A stretch of DNA of 16,471 bases from Pseudomonadota bacterium (GCA_023431055.1 JAEYXX010000098.1:1-16471), one strand, 5' to 3'. Counted from the first letter of the stretch, positions 1 to 7,400 are shown. Notes: generated by a model from the sequence alone, not told the origin. Numbers and translations: made by a program.

Positions 1-53
1 AAGCCATCGGCGTCAACGCGGTCAACGTGCTGGAAGGTTTCGAAGGCGCCTGA
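1..53 (+). CDS. C-terminal tail of an unidentified upstream gene (partial)
   Basis: In the frame with codons starting at position 3 the sequence is open from the window edge and reads AIGVNAVNVLEGFEGA before TGA at 51-53. The VNVLEGFEG stretch resembles the tail of some rhodanese-like domains, but 16 residues are too few to assign a family. A 7-bp inverted repeat (44-50 with 56-62) spans the stop codon but has no T run, so it is at best a weak terminator. The next gene starts 64 bp downstream. Confidence 0.4.
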   Translation, partial: AIGVNAVNVLEGFEGA

Positions 54-117
54 TCGGCGCCTCTTCAGCAATCAGAAATCTGCCAAACAAGAGCAATATT
101 TCAGGGGTGCTAGAACG

Positions 118-1212
118 ATGAAAGCCATCAAACAGATGCTTGGCGCCGCCCTGTGCGGCGCTACCCTGCTCAGCGGCGCGGTGCAGGCCAAGGAGCTGCG
201 TGTATACAACTGGGCGGACTACATCCTGCCGTCCGTGCCCAAGGACTTCCAGAAGGAGTCCGGTATCCAGATCACCTGGGACACCTTCGAGACCAACGAG
301 GCGCTGGAGGCCAAGCTGCTGACCGGCAACTCCGGCTATGACCTGGTGATCCCCTCCAACCAGTTCCTCGAAACCCAGATCAAGGCCGGCGTATTTGCCC
401 CGTTGGACAAGTCCAAGCTGCCCAACTGGAAGAACCTCGACCCGGCGCTGCTCAAGCTGCTGGAGAAGAACGACCCGGGCAACCAGTATGGCGTGCCCTA
501 CATGTACGGCACCGTGCTGATCGGCTACAACCCGGACAAGGTCAAGGCCGCGCTCGGTGAGGACGCGCCGGTCAACAGCTGGGATCTGGTGTTCAAGCCC
601 GAGTACATGGAGAAGCTGAAATCCTGCGGCGTGGCCATGCTCGACTCGCCCACCGAGATCATCCCCATCGCCCTGCACTACCTGGGTCTCGACCCCAACA
701 GCACCAACCCGGCCGACTATGACAAGGTCACCGAGCTGCTGCTGAAAGTGCGCCCCTACGTGGCCTACTTTCACTCTGCCAAGTACATGACCGACATTGC
801 CAACGGCGACATTTGCGTGGCCATCGGTTATTCGGGCAGCTTCTACCAGTTCGCCAACCGCGCCAAGGAAGCCGGCAACGGCGTGACGATCAACTGGCGC
901 CTGCCCAAAGAAGGTGCGCCGATCTGGTTCGACACCTGGGCCATCCCCAAGAGCGCGAAGAACGTCGACGAAGCCCACGCCTTCATCAACCACCTGCTCG
1001 AACCCAAGGTGATCGCGCCGATCAGCGATTTTCTCGGCTACCCCAACCCCAACGTGCCGGGCATGGAACTGGTGGGCGCGGAGATCGCCGACGATGCCGA
1101 TCTGACGCCGACGCCGGAGCTGCAGAAGTCGCTGTACGTGGTGCAGCCGCTGCCGCAGAAGATCGAGCGCGTGCGTACGCGCGCCTGGACGTCGATCAAG
1201 TCGGGTAAGTGA
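118..1212 (+). CDS. Polyamine-type ABC transporter periplasmic binding protein (PotF/SpuD family)
   Basis: The 364-aa product matches the PotF/SpuD family in length (E. coli PotF is 370 aa) and layout. A Sec signal peptide is visible: Lys-rich start, hydrophobic core, cleavage after AVQA at about residue 24. The mature protein begins KELRVYNWADYI, the family's first ligand-binding strand. Other family blocks are DLVIPSNQFLE (75-85), the DSPTE loop with E180, NGDICVAIG (229-237) and the C-terminal RVRTRAWTSIKSGK. The start is fixed by AGGGGTG at 103-109. Compared from memory with PotF, the pocket keeps W32, Y35, S80, E180 and D272, but has A33 for Ser38, Y238 for Trp244, S241 for Asp247 and W270 for Phe276. 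The family role is to bind putrescine or spermidine in the periplasm and deliver it to an inner-membrane permease. No permease or ATPase gene lies in the window. Substrate may differ from putrescine because of the pocket changes. Confidence 0.9.
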   Translation: MKAIKQMLGAALCGATLLSGAVQAKELRVYNWADYILPSVPKDFQKESGIQITWDTFETNEALEAKLLTGNSGYDLVIPSNQFLETQIKAGVFAPLDKSKLPNWKNLDPALLKLLEKNDPGNQYGVPYMYGTVLIGYNPDKVKAALGEDAPVNSWDLVFKPEYMEKLKSCGVAMLDSPTEIIPIALHYLGLDPNSTNPADYDKVTELLLKVRPYVAYFHSAKYMTDIANGDICVAIGYSGSFYQFANRAKEAGNGVTINWRLPKEGAPIWFDTWAIPKSAKNVDEAHAFINHLLEPKVIAPISDFLGYPNPNVPGMELVGAEIADDADLTPTPELQKSLYVVQPLPQKIERVRTRAWTSIKSGK

Positions 1213-1272
1213 TTCGTCGCGGACGGCTCGCGGCTGAAACGGCATGCCGCCCACGACGCTCTTTGTATCGAT

Positions 1273-1297
1273 GGTGCCCACGCTCTGCGTGGGCACC
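1273..1297. repeat. Perfect hairpin repeat downstream of the binding-protein gene
   Basis: Perfect 11-bp arms GGTGCCCACGC (1273-1283) and GCGTGGGCACC (1287-1297) enclose a TCT loop. The hairpin lies 60 bp after the binding-protein stop and has no T run. It resembles GTGCCCACGC-type intergenic repeats of pseudomonads and might stabilise the 3' end of the upstream mRNA. Confidence 0.75.
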
Positions 1298-1433
1298 TGC
1301 GTTTGTGGGGCTGCGCGTTATGCCTGGCTGCGCTGGTGACTATGAAGGTCGTGACGGGCGCAGAGCGTCCCGGGCTGCGTTACCACGCTGAGCCAGGGAA
1401 CGATCAAGATGAATCTTCTGATCTTTGCAGGAT

Positions 1434-1503
1434 CGTAGGATGGGTAGAGCAACGCGAAACCCATGACCTGCCCCGGGTTTCGCTGTGCTCAATCCAGGCT
1501 ACG
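1434..1503. repeat. 70-bp palindromic intergenic element
   Basis: The core is an inverted repeat, GCGAAACCC (1454-1462) with GGGTTTCGC (1475-1483). It extends to 14 of 16 matching bases over 1447-1462 and 1475-1490, and the outer ends are CGTAG and CTACG. It looks like the imperfect-palindrome repeats with GGGT..ACCC cores found between pseudomonad genes. It is the last such element before the R-M cassette. The rest of the gene-free stretch 1213-1528 shows nothing else I can identify. Confidence 0.65.
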
Positions 1504-1528
1504 TGCTGGCTTCGCTAAGCATCTATCG

Positions 1529-1900
1529 CTAGCCGTCCTCGCGTTCGAGCCGGCTTAACAGACGCATGAACTCCAAAGCCAGCTTCTGATTGGCTGGCGA
1601 CAGATCGCGGAAACCTTGCCTTAGCTGAAGCGCCTCGCGTGAATAGTCCGTCTCGTGCGTTTTTCTCACAGACAGCAGCGCTCCCGATTCGATTTTGAAG
1701 CCCTCAGCTTCCGCGTAGATTGCGGTCACGCTGGTATCCAGTGCTCTGGCCAGGCGCTCAAGCAATGCCAGGGATGGACTGCTCTTACCTTGCTCGATGC
1801 GCGACAGGTTGCTGGTGGCCGTTTCGACCTCCAGTGCCAATTTTTCCTGAGTGAGCTGGCGCTCCTGGCGCAGCGCGTAGATGACTTGGCCGATGTGCAT
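1529..1900 (-). CDS. XRE-family transcriptional regulator next to the type III R-M operon
   Basis: The 123-aa product begins MHIGQVIYALRQERQLTQEKLA and contains one Cro/C1-type helix-turn-helix over about residues 3-60 (TQEKLALEVETATSNLSRIEQGK, with the usual PSLALLERLARALD helix after it). The remaining ~60 residues are charged and helical, with no recognised domain. The N-terminal DNA-binding layout resembles R-M controller proteins, but it is longer than typical ~80-aa C proteins. It is transcribed away from mod, with 131 bp between the two starts. ATG at 1900 is the first in-frame ATG. No strong Shine-Dalgarno precedes it, so the mRNA may be poorly translated or near-leaderless. It probably represses itself and/or controls mod-res through the palindromes at 1924-1983. 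This is inferred from position and not shown by sequence alone. Confidence 0.85.
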   Translation of the reverse strand: MHIGQVIYALRQERQLTQEKLALEVETATSNLSRIEQGKSSPSLALLERLARALDTSVTAIYAEAEGFKIESGALLSVRKTHETDYSREALQLRQGFRDLSPANQKLALEFMRLLSRLEREDG

Positions 1901-1923
1901 GGGGCGCGATTCTTGGCCCCGCC

Positions 1924-1983
1924 TTGCCTTTCAGGCAAAACAATCAAAGCAAATTACTTTATGATTTTGCCTTTAAAGCAAAT
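1924..1983. promoter_or_regulatory. Candidate operator array between the XRE gene and mod
   Basis: Two related 15-bp sites, TTGCCTTTCAGGCAA (1924-1938; perfect 6-bp arms) and TTGCCTTTAAAGCAA (1967-1981), share 13 of 15 bases. A third half-site makes AAAGCAAAT a 9-bp direct repeat at 1946-1954 and 1975-1983. On the minus strand TTGCTT (1981-1976), 17 bp, AGTAAT (1958-1953) would make a promoter for the XRE gene overlapping these sites. On the plus strand TATGAT (1960-1965) could be a -10 for mod, but no good -35 stands 17 bp upstream. The natural reading is binding by the divergent XRE protein. The repeats are directly visible and the protein assignment is inference. Confidence 0.6.
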
Positions 1984-2031
1984 AGCTCGACCGATCATTG
2001 CGTCGAGCGGTTTCAGGATAAGGCGAAGCGC

Positions 2032-3639
2032 ATGCCAACGCTGCATTGGGTCGGAAAGGACAAGGTCAAACATCACCACCGTGACGTGCCCTACCGGGTA
2101 CTGCTCGACGACCACCACTACCAGGCACCTGCAGGCACACCGGTAAACAGCACGGATAACCGCATCATCCAGGGCGATAACCTGGAAGCGCTGAAAAGCC
2201 TGCTGCCCGAGTTCGAGGGCAAGGTGCAATGCATCTATATCGACCCGCCCTACAACACGGGCAATGAAGGCTGGGTGTACAACGACAACGTCAACGATCC
2301 ACGTATTAAAAAATGGCTGGGGCAAGTCGTCGGCAAGGAAGGCGAGGATATGAGCCGCCACGATAAGTGGCTGTGCATGATGTATCCACGGTTGAAGCTA
2401 TTGCATCGCTTGCTGGCTGACAATGGATCGATCTTTGTATCTATAGATGACAATGAGGTACATCACCTTCGCGGAATTCTCGACGAAATATTTGGCCAAG
2501 CAAATTTCGTCACTACCATTATTTGGCAGAAAGTTTACTCGCCAAAGAATAGCGCACGCCATTTCTCCGAAGATCACGACTTCATTCTTGTTTATGCAAA
2601 AAAAGCGGAGCACTGGACACCTAATCCAATGCCTCGTTCCACTAAACAAAACGAGCGATACAAAAATCCAGACAATGATCCGCGCGGAGTCTGGAAGCCT
2701 GGGGACATCTCTGCACGCAATCATTACAGCCAAGGCACCTACGCAATAAGGTGTCCTGGCGGCCGCTTAATAAGCGGCCCACCTACAGGGATGTATTGGC
2801 GGTACTCCCAAGCAAAGCTGAGCGAGCTTGACCATGAAAATCGCATTTGGTGGGGACCAGACGGCAATGGCGTACCTGCTTTAAAACGCTTCTTGTCAGA
2901 GGTAAAGCAAGGCGTAGTACCACAAACTCTTTGGCCTTACGAAGAAGTTGGGCATACACAAGACGCCAAGAAAGAGCTCTTGTCAGTGATCAATTATTCG
3001 AACTCCAAAGATGTATTTATCTCGCCTAAACCTAGCAGCTTGATAGAGCGAATTCTGCACTTAGCAACTGATAAAGATTCTGTGGTGCTCGATTCGTATG
3101 CCGGCTCCGGTACCACGGCTCATGCGGTCCTCAAACTCAATGCCCAGGATGGCGGTAATCGCCGCTTTATCCTGATCGAGATGATGGACTACGCCGACAG
3201 CCTGACTGCCGAGCGTGTGCGGCGGGTCATGAGCGGCTATGGTGGGGGTGACAAGGCGGTGGCCGGTCTGGGTGGTGCCTTCACATTCCAGCGCTTGGGC
3301 GAACCGCTGTTCGACTCACAGCAACAGCTCAACCCTGCTGTCGGCCTGCCAGCCATCCGTAGCTATATCGCCTGGCTGGAGTGCATTCCTCGGCAGGAAT
3401 TGGCGCCCCTCGATAATCCCCAACATCGCTACTGGCTCGGCGAAGCCAATGGTCAGCGAGTGTTCTTCTGTTACGAGCCCGAGCGCATCACCTGCCTGGA
3501 TATGGATCTGCTCAACGAGTTGATCCAGACGCCCGGCCCGACCCTGTTCTATGCCGATCAGTTGGCGCTGGGCGAGGAGCTTATGCGCCGGCACAACCTG
3601 CGCTTCAAGAAGATCCCTCGCGATATCACCCGGCTTTAA
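2032..3639 (+). CDS. mod: Type III R-M DNA methyltransferase (Mod), N6-adenine class
   Basis: The product is 535 aa from ATG 2032. That start is preferred over an upstream in-frame TTG at 1924 because it has AAGG at 2020-2023 and the TTG lies inside the operator repeats. The catalytic motif DPPYNTG is at residues 71-77, after the IIQGDNLEALKSLLPEF block. The AdoMet-binding motif follows much later as DSYAGSGTT (354-362). This DPPY-before-FxGxG order marks the beta class typical of type III Mod subunits. Residues ~140-345 between the motifs form the target recognition domain, which sets the methylated sequence. The DNA encoding it (about 2440-3090) is visibly AT-richer than the flanks, suggesting domain exchange or foreign origin. 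Mod methylates one strand of an asymmetric site and is also needed for Res cleavage. It is the first gene of a two-gene operon, 12 bp before res. The target sequence cannot be predicted by eye. Confidence 0.93.
   Translation: MPTLHWVGKDKVKHHHRDVPYRVLLDDHHYQAPAGTPVNSTDNRIIQGDNLEALKSLLPEFEGKVQCIYIDPPYNTGNEGWVYNDNVNDPRIKKWLGQVVGKEGEDMSRHDKWLCMMYPRLKLLHRLLADNGSIFVSIDDNEVHHLRGILDEIFGQANFVTTIIWQKVYSPKNSARHFSEDHDFILVYAKKAEHWTPNPMPRSTKQNERYKNPDNDPRGVWKPGDISARNHYSQGTYAIRCPGGRLISGPPTGMYWRYSQAKLSELDHENRIWWGPDGNGVPALKRFLSEVKQGVVPQTLWPYEEVGHTQDAKKELLSVINYSNSKDVFISPKPSSLIERILHLATDKDSVVLDSYAGSGTTAHAVLKLNAQDGGNRRFILIEMMDYADSLTAERVRRVMSGYGGGDKAVAGLGGAFTFQRLGEPLFDSQQQLNPAVGLPAIRSYIAWLECIPRQELAPLDNPQHRYWLGEANGQRVFFCYEPERITCLDMDLLNELIQTPGPTLFYADQLALGEELMRRHNLRFKKIPRDITRL
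2761..2779. repeat. Perfect palindrome inside the mod recognition-domain region
   Basis: GGCCGCTTA (2761-2769) and TAAGCGGCC (2771-2779) are perfect 9-bp arms around a single A, inside the mod reading frame (GRLISGP). The left side also completes a GCGGCCGC octamer (2759-2766). Function unknown; chance is possible. Confidence 0.5.
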
Positions 3640-3651
3640 GGAGTCACCGCA

Positions 3652-6228
3652 ATGGAACTGAACAACTATCAGAGCCAGGTGATCCGCGACCTGGAGACAT
3701 TCATCAAACGCTGGCAGGCCTGCAACGATAGTGTGCTGGCTTACCGTGCCCACTGGGACGAGGTTGGCGCCGTAAAGATGCCCGGCTATAAAGCCGCACA
3801 GCATGGCGCACCGCAGGTGTGCGCCAAGGTGCCCACGGCAGGCGGCAAGACCCTGATTGGTCTGCATGCTACAGAGACGATTTTTCGCGGGCTGCAGCGG
3901 CGCCAGGGAGATGCACGGCTGTGCATCTGGCTTGTGCCTTCATTGTCGATCCTGCAGCAAGTGTTAACGGCATTGCGTAACCCCGATCACCCATACCGGC
4001 AGACGCTCAACCGTTTGTTCGATGGCCGGGTTACGGTGCTGGACAAGAGCGAATTGCTCGCCGGCGGCCAGTTCAGCCTCGACGAGGTACGCGACGGCCT
4101 GGTGCTGACGGTGCTCAGCTACGACAGCCTGCGCGCGACCAATAAAGAAAACCGCAAGCTGTATCAGGAAAACAGTGCGCTGGAGGACTTCAGTGAAACC
4201 GCATTGGCGCTGGCAGAGGGCACCGATCCCGCCTCGCTGGTCGCGGCCATGGCCGGCCTGAATCCAGTGATCATCGTCGACGAGAGCCATAACGTTACCA
4301 GCGGCCTCTCTCAGGAGATGCTCTGTAACCTCAACCCCGCTTTTGTGTTTGAGCTGACGGCCACGCCGCGCGACGGCGCCAATATCATCAGCTTCGCCGA
4401 CGCGATGGCGCTGCGTGATCAGCACATGGTCAAGCTCCCGGTCATCGTGCAAAACCTGCCGGATCAGGAGGCAGTGCTTAGCCGCGCCATCGATTTGCGC
4501 GCTCGCCTAGAGGCCGAGGCAAGCGCCGAGCAAGCAGACGGCGGCTGCCGGATCAGACCTATCGTGCTGGTGCAGGCCGAAAGCAAGAGCAAGGATGCCG
4601 CTCTAACCTTCGAGAAGGCCAAGGCGGAACTGCTCAATCGCGGTGTGCCAGAAGACTGGATCAAGATCAAAACGGCCAATCTGGACGAACTGAAAGGTAT
4701 CGACCTGAGCGCGGCGGACTGCCCGGTGCGCTTCATCATTACCATCAATGCGCTCAAGGAAGGCTGGGATTGCCCGTTCGCCTACATCCTGGCCACCCTG
4801 GCTGATCGCTCGTCTGCCGTGGATGTGGAGCAGATTCTTGGCCGCATCCTGCGCCAGCCTTATGTGCGACCGCATGGCCGTGAGCAGTTGAACATGAGTT
4901 ATGTGCTGACCTCTTCAGCGCAGTTCGGCCAGACGCTGGAAAAGATCGTTGCAGGCCTTAACCGGGCCGGCTTCAGCCGTCGGGACTTCCGTGCCCGCGA
5001 CGAGTCTCAGGCGCCGGTTGCCGTGGCGCCTAGCACAGGAAAAACGCCACCACCGAGCACCTCTGGATCGCTCTTTGACTCGCCAAATACGGCGCCAGCG
5101 CAACCGCCTGTTAGCAGCTCAGCCAACGCAACGGTTGAAGATATTCTGGCGTTTGCCCTGCAGGCCAACGCCGAGCTTGAGCAGGCTAGCCAGGCCTTGA
5201 ACGGCCACTACCAGGCACAGGAAGTAAGGAACGCCATGGATGTCTACCCGATTCGCCAAGCCTTTGCCGAGCAGGTAGCAGCCTTGCGTTTACCGCAGTT
5301 CTTTCAGGTAACGCCAGGTTCCTCTCTGTTCGAGCAGGGGCATGTCTTTCTCGAGCGTGATGCCTTGCTGTCGGGCTTTCAGATTGCAGATTGCGACGTC
5401 AATGACTTTGCCGTGGCGCCGGCCAGCGGCGATCTGATCAAGCTGGATTTGCTCAAGGTCGGGGAATCGGCAGGGGATTACGAGCCCACGCGGGTAAGAC
5501 TCAAAGATCAGGAAATTCGCCGCTGGCGCGACTATCTGTCGAACCTTGATGCGGATGCCAAACGCCGGCAATTGAGCGGTCTGGTCAACAACTGGATCGG
5601 CAAGATGCCACCTCTGGCTGACAGTGATTTGCTGGCCTACATCAACAAGATCCTGGCGCGCTTGAGCCCAGGGGATCTGGAGTTGGTCGTAGAGCAACAG
5701 CACGCTTATGTCGATGCCATTCGCAAACGCGTGCGCAAGGAAATTCAGCAATTCGCGCGCAAACGTTTCAAGGAATGGCTCGGTCTGGGCAAGATCGAAC
5801 TGCGCGAAAGCCATGCGCTGCCAAGCGAGATCGCACCTCGGCACACCTCTGCCATCGCCACGGAAAACAGCCTGTACCTACGTGAAGAACGGGGTAATGG
5901 CCTGGAAGAGGATATGGCCGACTTCTTGATGGACTGCGAAAACGTGCGCTGGTGGCACCGTAACCTTGCCAACAAAGGTTTCGTGCTCAACGGGGCGCTC
6001 AATCACTACCCCGACTTTATCGTGTGTCTACAGTCGGGGGTGATTGTGCTGCTGGAAACCAAAGGCAGCGATAGAGACAACTCCGATAGCGCAGCAAAGA
6101 TCGAACTGGGAAGTCTCTGGGAAGCACAAGCCGGGCGAAAATACCGCTACCGAATGGTGTTTGAGACAGATCCATTGGATGGCGCAATTACCTGGGCGCA
6201 GGCCTGTGATCTGGTCAAAGCGCTTTGA
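3652..6228 (+). CDS. res: Type III R-M restriction subunit (Res): SF2 helicase plus PD-(D/E)XK nuclease
   Basis: The 858-aa product has the full type III Res architecture. The SF2 motor shows Walker A PTAGGKT (61-67), Walker B DESH (210-213), motif III LTATPR (235-240), motif V KEGWDCP (369-375) and motif VI QILGRILRQP (394-403). A Pro/Ser-rich linker follows (about 450-495), then a helical region. Near the C-terminus PDFIVCL and LLETKG supply a PD-(D/E)XK site with D788, E802 and K804. All catalytic motifs are intact, so it should be active with Mod as an ATP-dependent endonuclease cutting unmodified DNA. It is somewhat shorter than classic EcoP1I/EcoP15I Res (about 970 aa). AAGGAG at 3638-3643 overlaps the mod stop codon, so the two genes are probably co-transcribed and translationally coupled. 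Its 3' end faces the LysR gene. Confidence 0.93.
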   Translation: MELNNYQSQVIRDLETFIKRWQACNDSVLAYRAHWDEVGAVKMPGYKAAQHGAPQVCAKVPTAGGKTLIGLHATETIFRGLQRRQGDARLCIWLVPSLSILQQVLTALRNPDHPYRQTLNRLFDGRVTVLDKSELLAGGQFSLDEVRDGLVLTVLSYDSLRATNKENRKLYQENSALEDFSETALALAEGTDPASLVAAMAGLNPVIIVDESHNVTSGLSQEMLCNLNPAFVFELTATPRDGANIISFADAMALRDQHMVKLPVIVQNLPDQEAVLSRAIDLRARLEAEASAEQADGGCRIRPIVLVQAESKSKDAALTFEKAKAELLNRGVPEDWIKIKTANLDELKGIDLSAADCPVRFIITINALKEGWDCPFAYILATLADRSSAVDVEQILGRILRQPYVRPHGREQLNMSYVLTSSAQFGQTLEKIVAGLNRAGFSRRDFRARDESQAPVAVAPSTGKTPPPSTSGSLFDSPNTAPAQPPVSSSANATVEDILAFALQANAELEQASQALNGHYQAQEVRNAMDVYPIRQAFAEQVAALRLPQFFQVTPGSSLFEQGHVFLERDALLSGFQIADCDVNDFAVAPASGDLIKLDLLKVGESAGDYEPTRVRLKDQEIRRWRDYLSNLDADAKRRQLSGLVNNWIGKMPPLADSDLLAYINKILARLSPGDLELVVEQQHAYVDAIRKRVRKEIQQFARKRFKEWLGLGKIELRESHALPSEIAPRHTSAIATENSLYLREERGNGLEEDMADFLMDCENVRWWHRNLANKGFVLNGALNHYPDFIVCLQSGVIVLLETKGSDRDNSDSAAKIELGSLWEAQAGRKYRYRMVFETDPLDGAITWAQACDLVKAL

Positions 6229-6296
6229 ATGGAACAGTTCTGTGAGCATCAGGGTGCAATCAACACCACGAAGACTGAATAAGGCACACCAAAAGC

Positions 6297-6355
6297 TCGC
6301 GGCTAAAGCCCCTCCCACGCTCATACCAACTACGCATTAGGGGCTTCAGCCGCGA
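6297..6355. repeat. Inverted repeat between convergent res and lysR
   Basis: Arms of 17 bases (6297-6313 and 6339-6355) match at 16 positions around a 25-nt loop. The left arm starts TCGCGGCT and continues AAGCCCCT. The element lies between two convergent genes and could end transcription from both sides, though it has no long T run. The left arm plus the following CCCACG also occurs at 7378-7400, with one mismatch over 23 bases, so it is a dispersed repeat. Confidence 0.7.
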
Positions 6356-6359
6356 AGCG

Positions 6360-7259
6360 TCATACCTCCCCCGTCTCCAACTTGCGCCAGAGCAAGCGCA
6401 CCGCTGCCTTGCGCACCAGGGCGCAGCGGTACAGGCGGATTTCCAGCGGGATCTGCCACTGATCGCCGCCGCAGATGGCCAGTTCGCCGCGAGCCAGTTC
6501 GGCGGTGACCGACAGCCGTGGCACCCAGGCCACGCCCATGCCCTGCAGGGCCATGCTCTTGAGGCTGTCGGCCATGGCGGTTTCGTACACGGTGGTCGAG
6601 CGCAATGCGCGCTGGCGCAGCAGCAGGTTGACCGAGCGACCGAGAAAGGCGCCGGCGCTGTAAGCCAGCAGCGGTACGCTCTGGCCATTGTCGAGGTCGT
6701 ACAGCGGCGCGCCGGACTCGTTGACCGCGCATACCGGCAACATCGACGTGGCGCCCAGGTGCAGCGAAGGAAAGATCGCCGGGTCCATCTGCAGCGCCGC
6801 GTCAGGGTCGTAATAGGCAAGGATCAGGTCGCAGGCGCCTTCGCGCAGTGAATGCACCGCTTCGCCGACGTTGGTCGCCACCAGGCGGGTGGTCAGTGGC
6901 AGGCCTTCGCGGCGCAGGCGGGCGATCCATTCCGGGAAGAAGCCCAGGGTCAGCGAGTGGGCGGCGGCAATCGACAGCATCTCGCCCTGCTGGCCTTCGA
7001 GGTTGTGCAGGTGGCGCACCACTTCGCCAAGCTGTTCGACCAGGCTGCGCGCGGTCACCAGGAACAACTTGCCGGACTCGGTCAGCTCGACCGGGGTGCA
7101 GGAGCGGTCGACCAGAGTCAGGCCGAGCATGCCTTCCAGGCTGCGGATACGTCGGCTGAATGCCGGCTGGGTGACGAAGCGCTTTTCCGCCGCCTGGGAA
7201 AAGCTGCGGGTGGCGGCCAGGGTGACGAAGTCTTCCAGCCATTTGGTTTCCAGGTTCAT
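6360..7259 (-). CDS. LysR-type transcriptional regulator divergent from aspA
   Basis: The product is 299 aa from ATG 7259, normal LysR length. The N-terminal winged HTH spans about residues 5-64 (WLEDFVTLAATRSFSQAAEK, then the recognition helix TQPAFSRRIRSLEG). The rest is the periplasmic-binding-protein-like effector domain from about 90 to 295. I chose 7259 rather than an in-frame ATG at 7283 because CGGAGA sits correctly upstream of 7259, whereas the longer start lies within an intergenic repeat. It faces aspA across 296 bp, the usual arrangement for a LysR protein regulating its divergent neighbour, so control of aspA by an amino acid or dicarboxylate effector is likely. The effector is not identifiable here. 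Confidence 0.9.
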   Translation of the reverse strand: MNLETKWLEDFVTLAATRSFSQAAEKRFVTQPAFSRRIRSLEGMLGLTLVDRSCTPVELTESGKLFLVTARSLVEQLGEVVRHLHNLEGQQGEMLSIAAAHSLTLGFFPEWIARLRREGLPLTTRLVATNVGEAVHSLREGACDLILAYYDPDAALQMDPAIFPSLHLGATSMLPVCAVNESGAPLYDLDNGQSVPLLAYSAGAFLGRSVNLLLRQRALRSTTVYETAMADSLKSMALQGMGVAWVPRLSVTAELARGELAICGGDQWQIPLEIRLYRCALVRKAAVRLLWRKLETGEV

Positions 7260-7268
7260 CGAGTCTCC

Positions 7269-7328
7269 GTAGCCCGGATGCAATCCGGGGTTGGCCCGTC
7301 ACGTTGCCCCGGATTGCATCCGGGCTAC
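7269..7328. repeat. Perfect 22-bp inverted repeat in the lysR-aspA intergenic region
   Basis: Arms at 7269-7290 and 7307-7328 are perfect reverse complements around a 16-nt loop. The left arm begins GTAGCCCGGATGCAATCC. It resembles the widespread GTAGCCCGGAT intergenic repeat of gamma-proteobacteria. It lies 10 bp upstream of the lysR start codon, so it would form part of the lysR leader or promoter. Confidence 0.8.
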
Positions 7329-7350
7329 GCACTATAGGCAGGGCACGAAT

Positions 7351-7400
7351 CGTGGGAGGCGCTTCAGCGGCGAGCGGTCGCGGCTCAAGCCCCTCCCACG
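7351..7400. repeat. Second palindromic repeat upstream of aspA
   Basis: Arms at 7351-7373 and 7378-7400 are reverse complements at 20 of 23 positions with a GCGG loop. The right arm shares 22 of 23 bases with 6297-6319, so two copies of one dispersed family sit on either side of lysR. Confidence 0.7.

Noticed and set aside
22..1296. 424-aa minus-strand open frame
   Set aside because: It is antisense to the clear binding-protein gene. Its composition (Arg, Val, Gly, His-rich) is typical of a shadow frame in GC-rich DNA, and it has no domain.
1924..2031. TTG start extending Mod by 36 residues
   Set aside because: The TTG lies inside the repeated operator sites and has no ribosome binding site. 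ATG 2032 has AAGG at the right distance, and the protein begins to look like Mod there.
7260..7283. Eight-residue N-terminal extension of the LysR protein
   Set aside because: Its ATG lies in the inverted repeat. ATG 7259 has CGGAGA upstream and fits the LysR N-terminus.
1273..7400. CRISPR array as an explanation for the multiple repeats
   Set aside because: The repeats are hairpins of different sequence at irregular distances, with no repeat-spacer periodicity and no cas genes.
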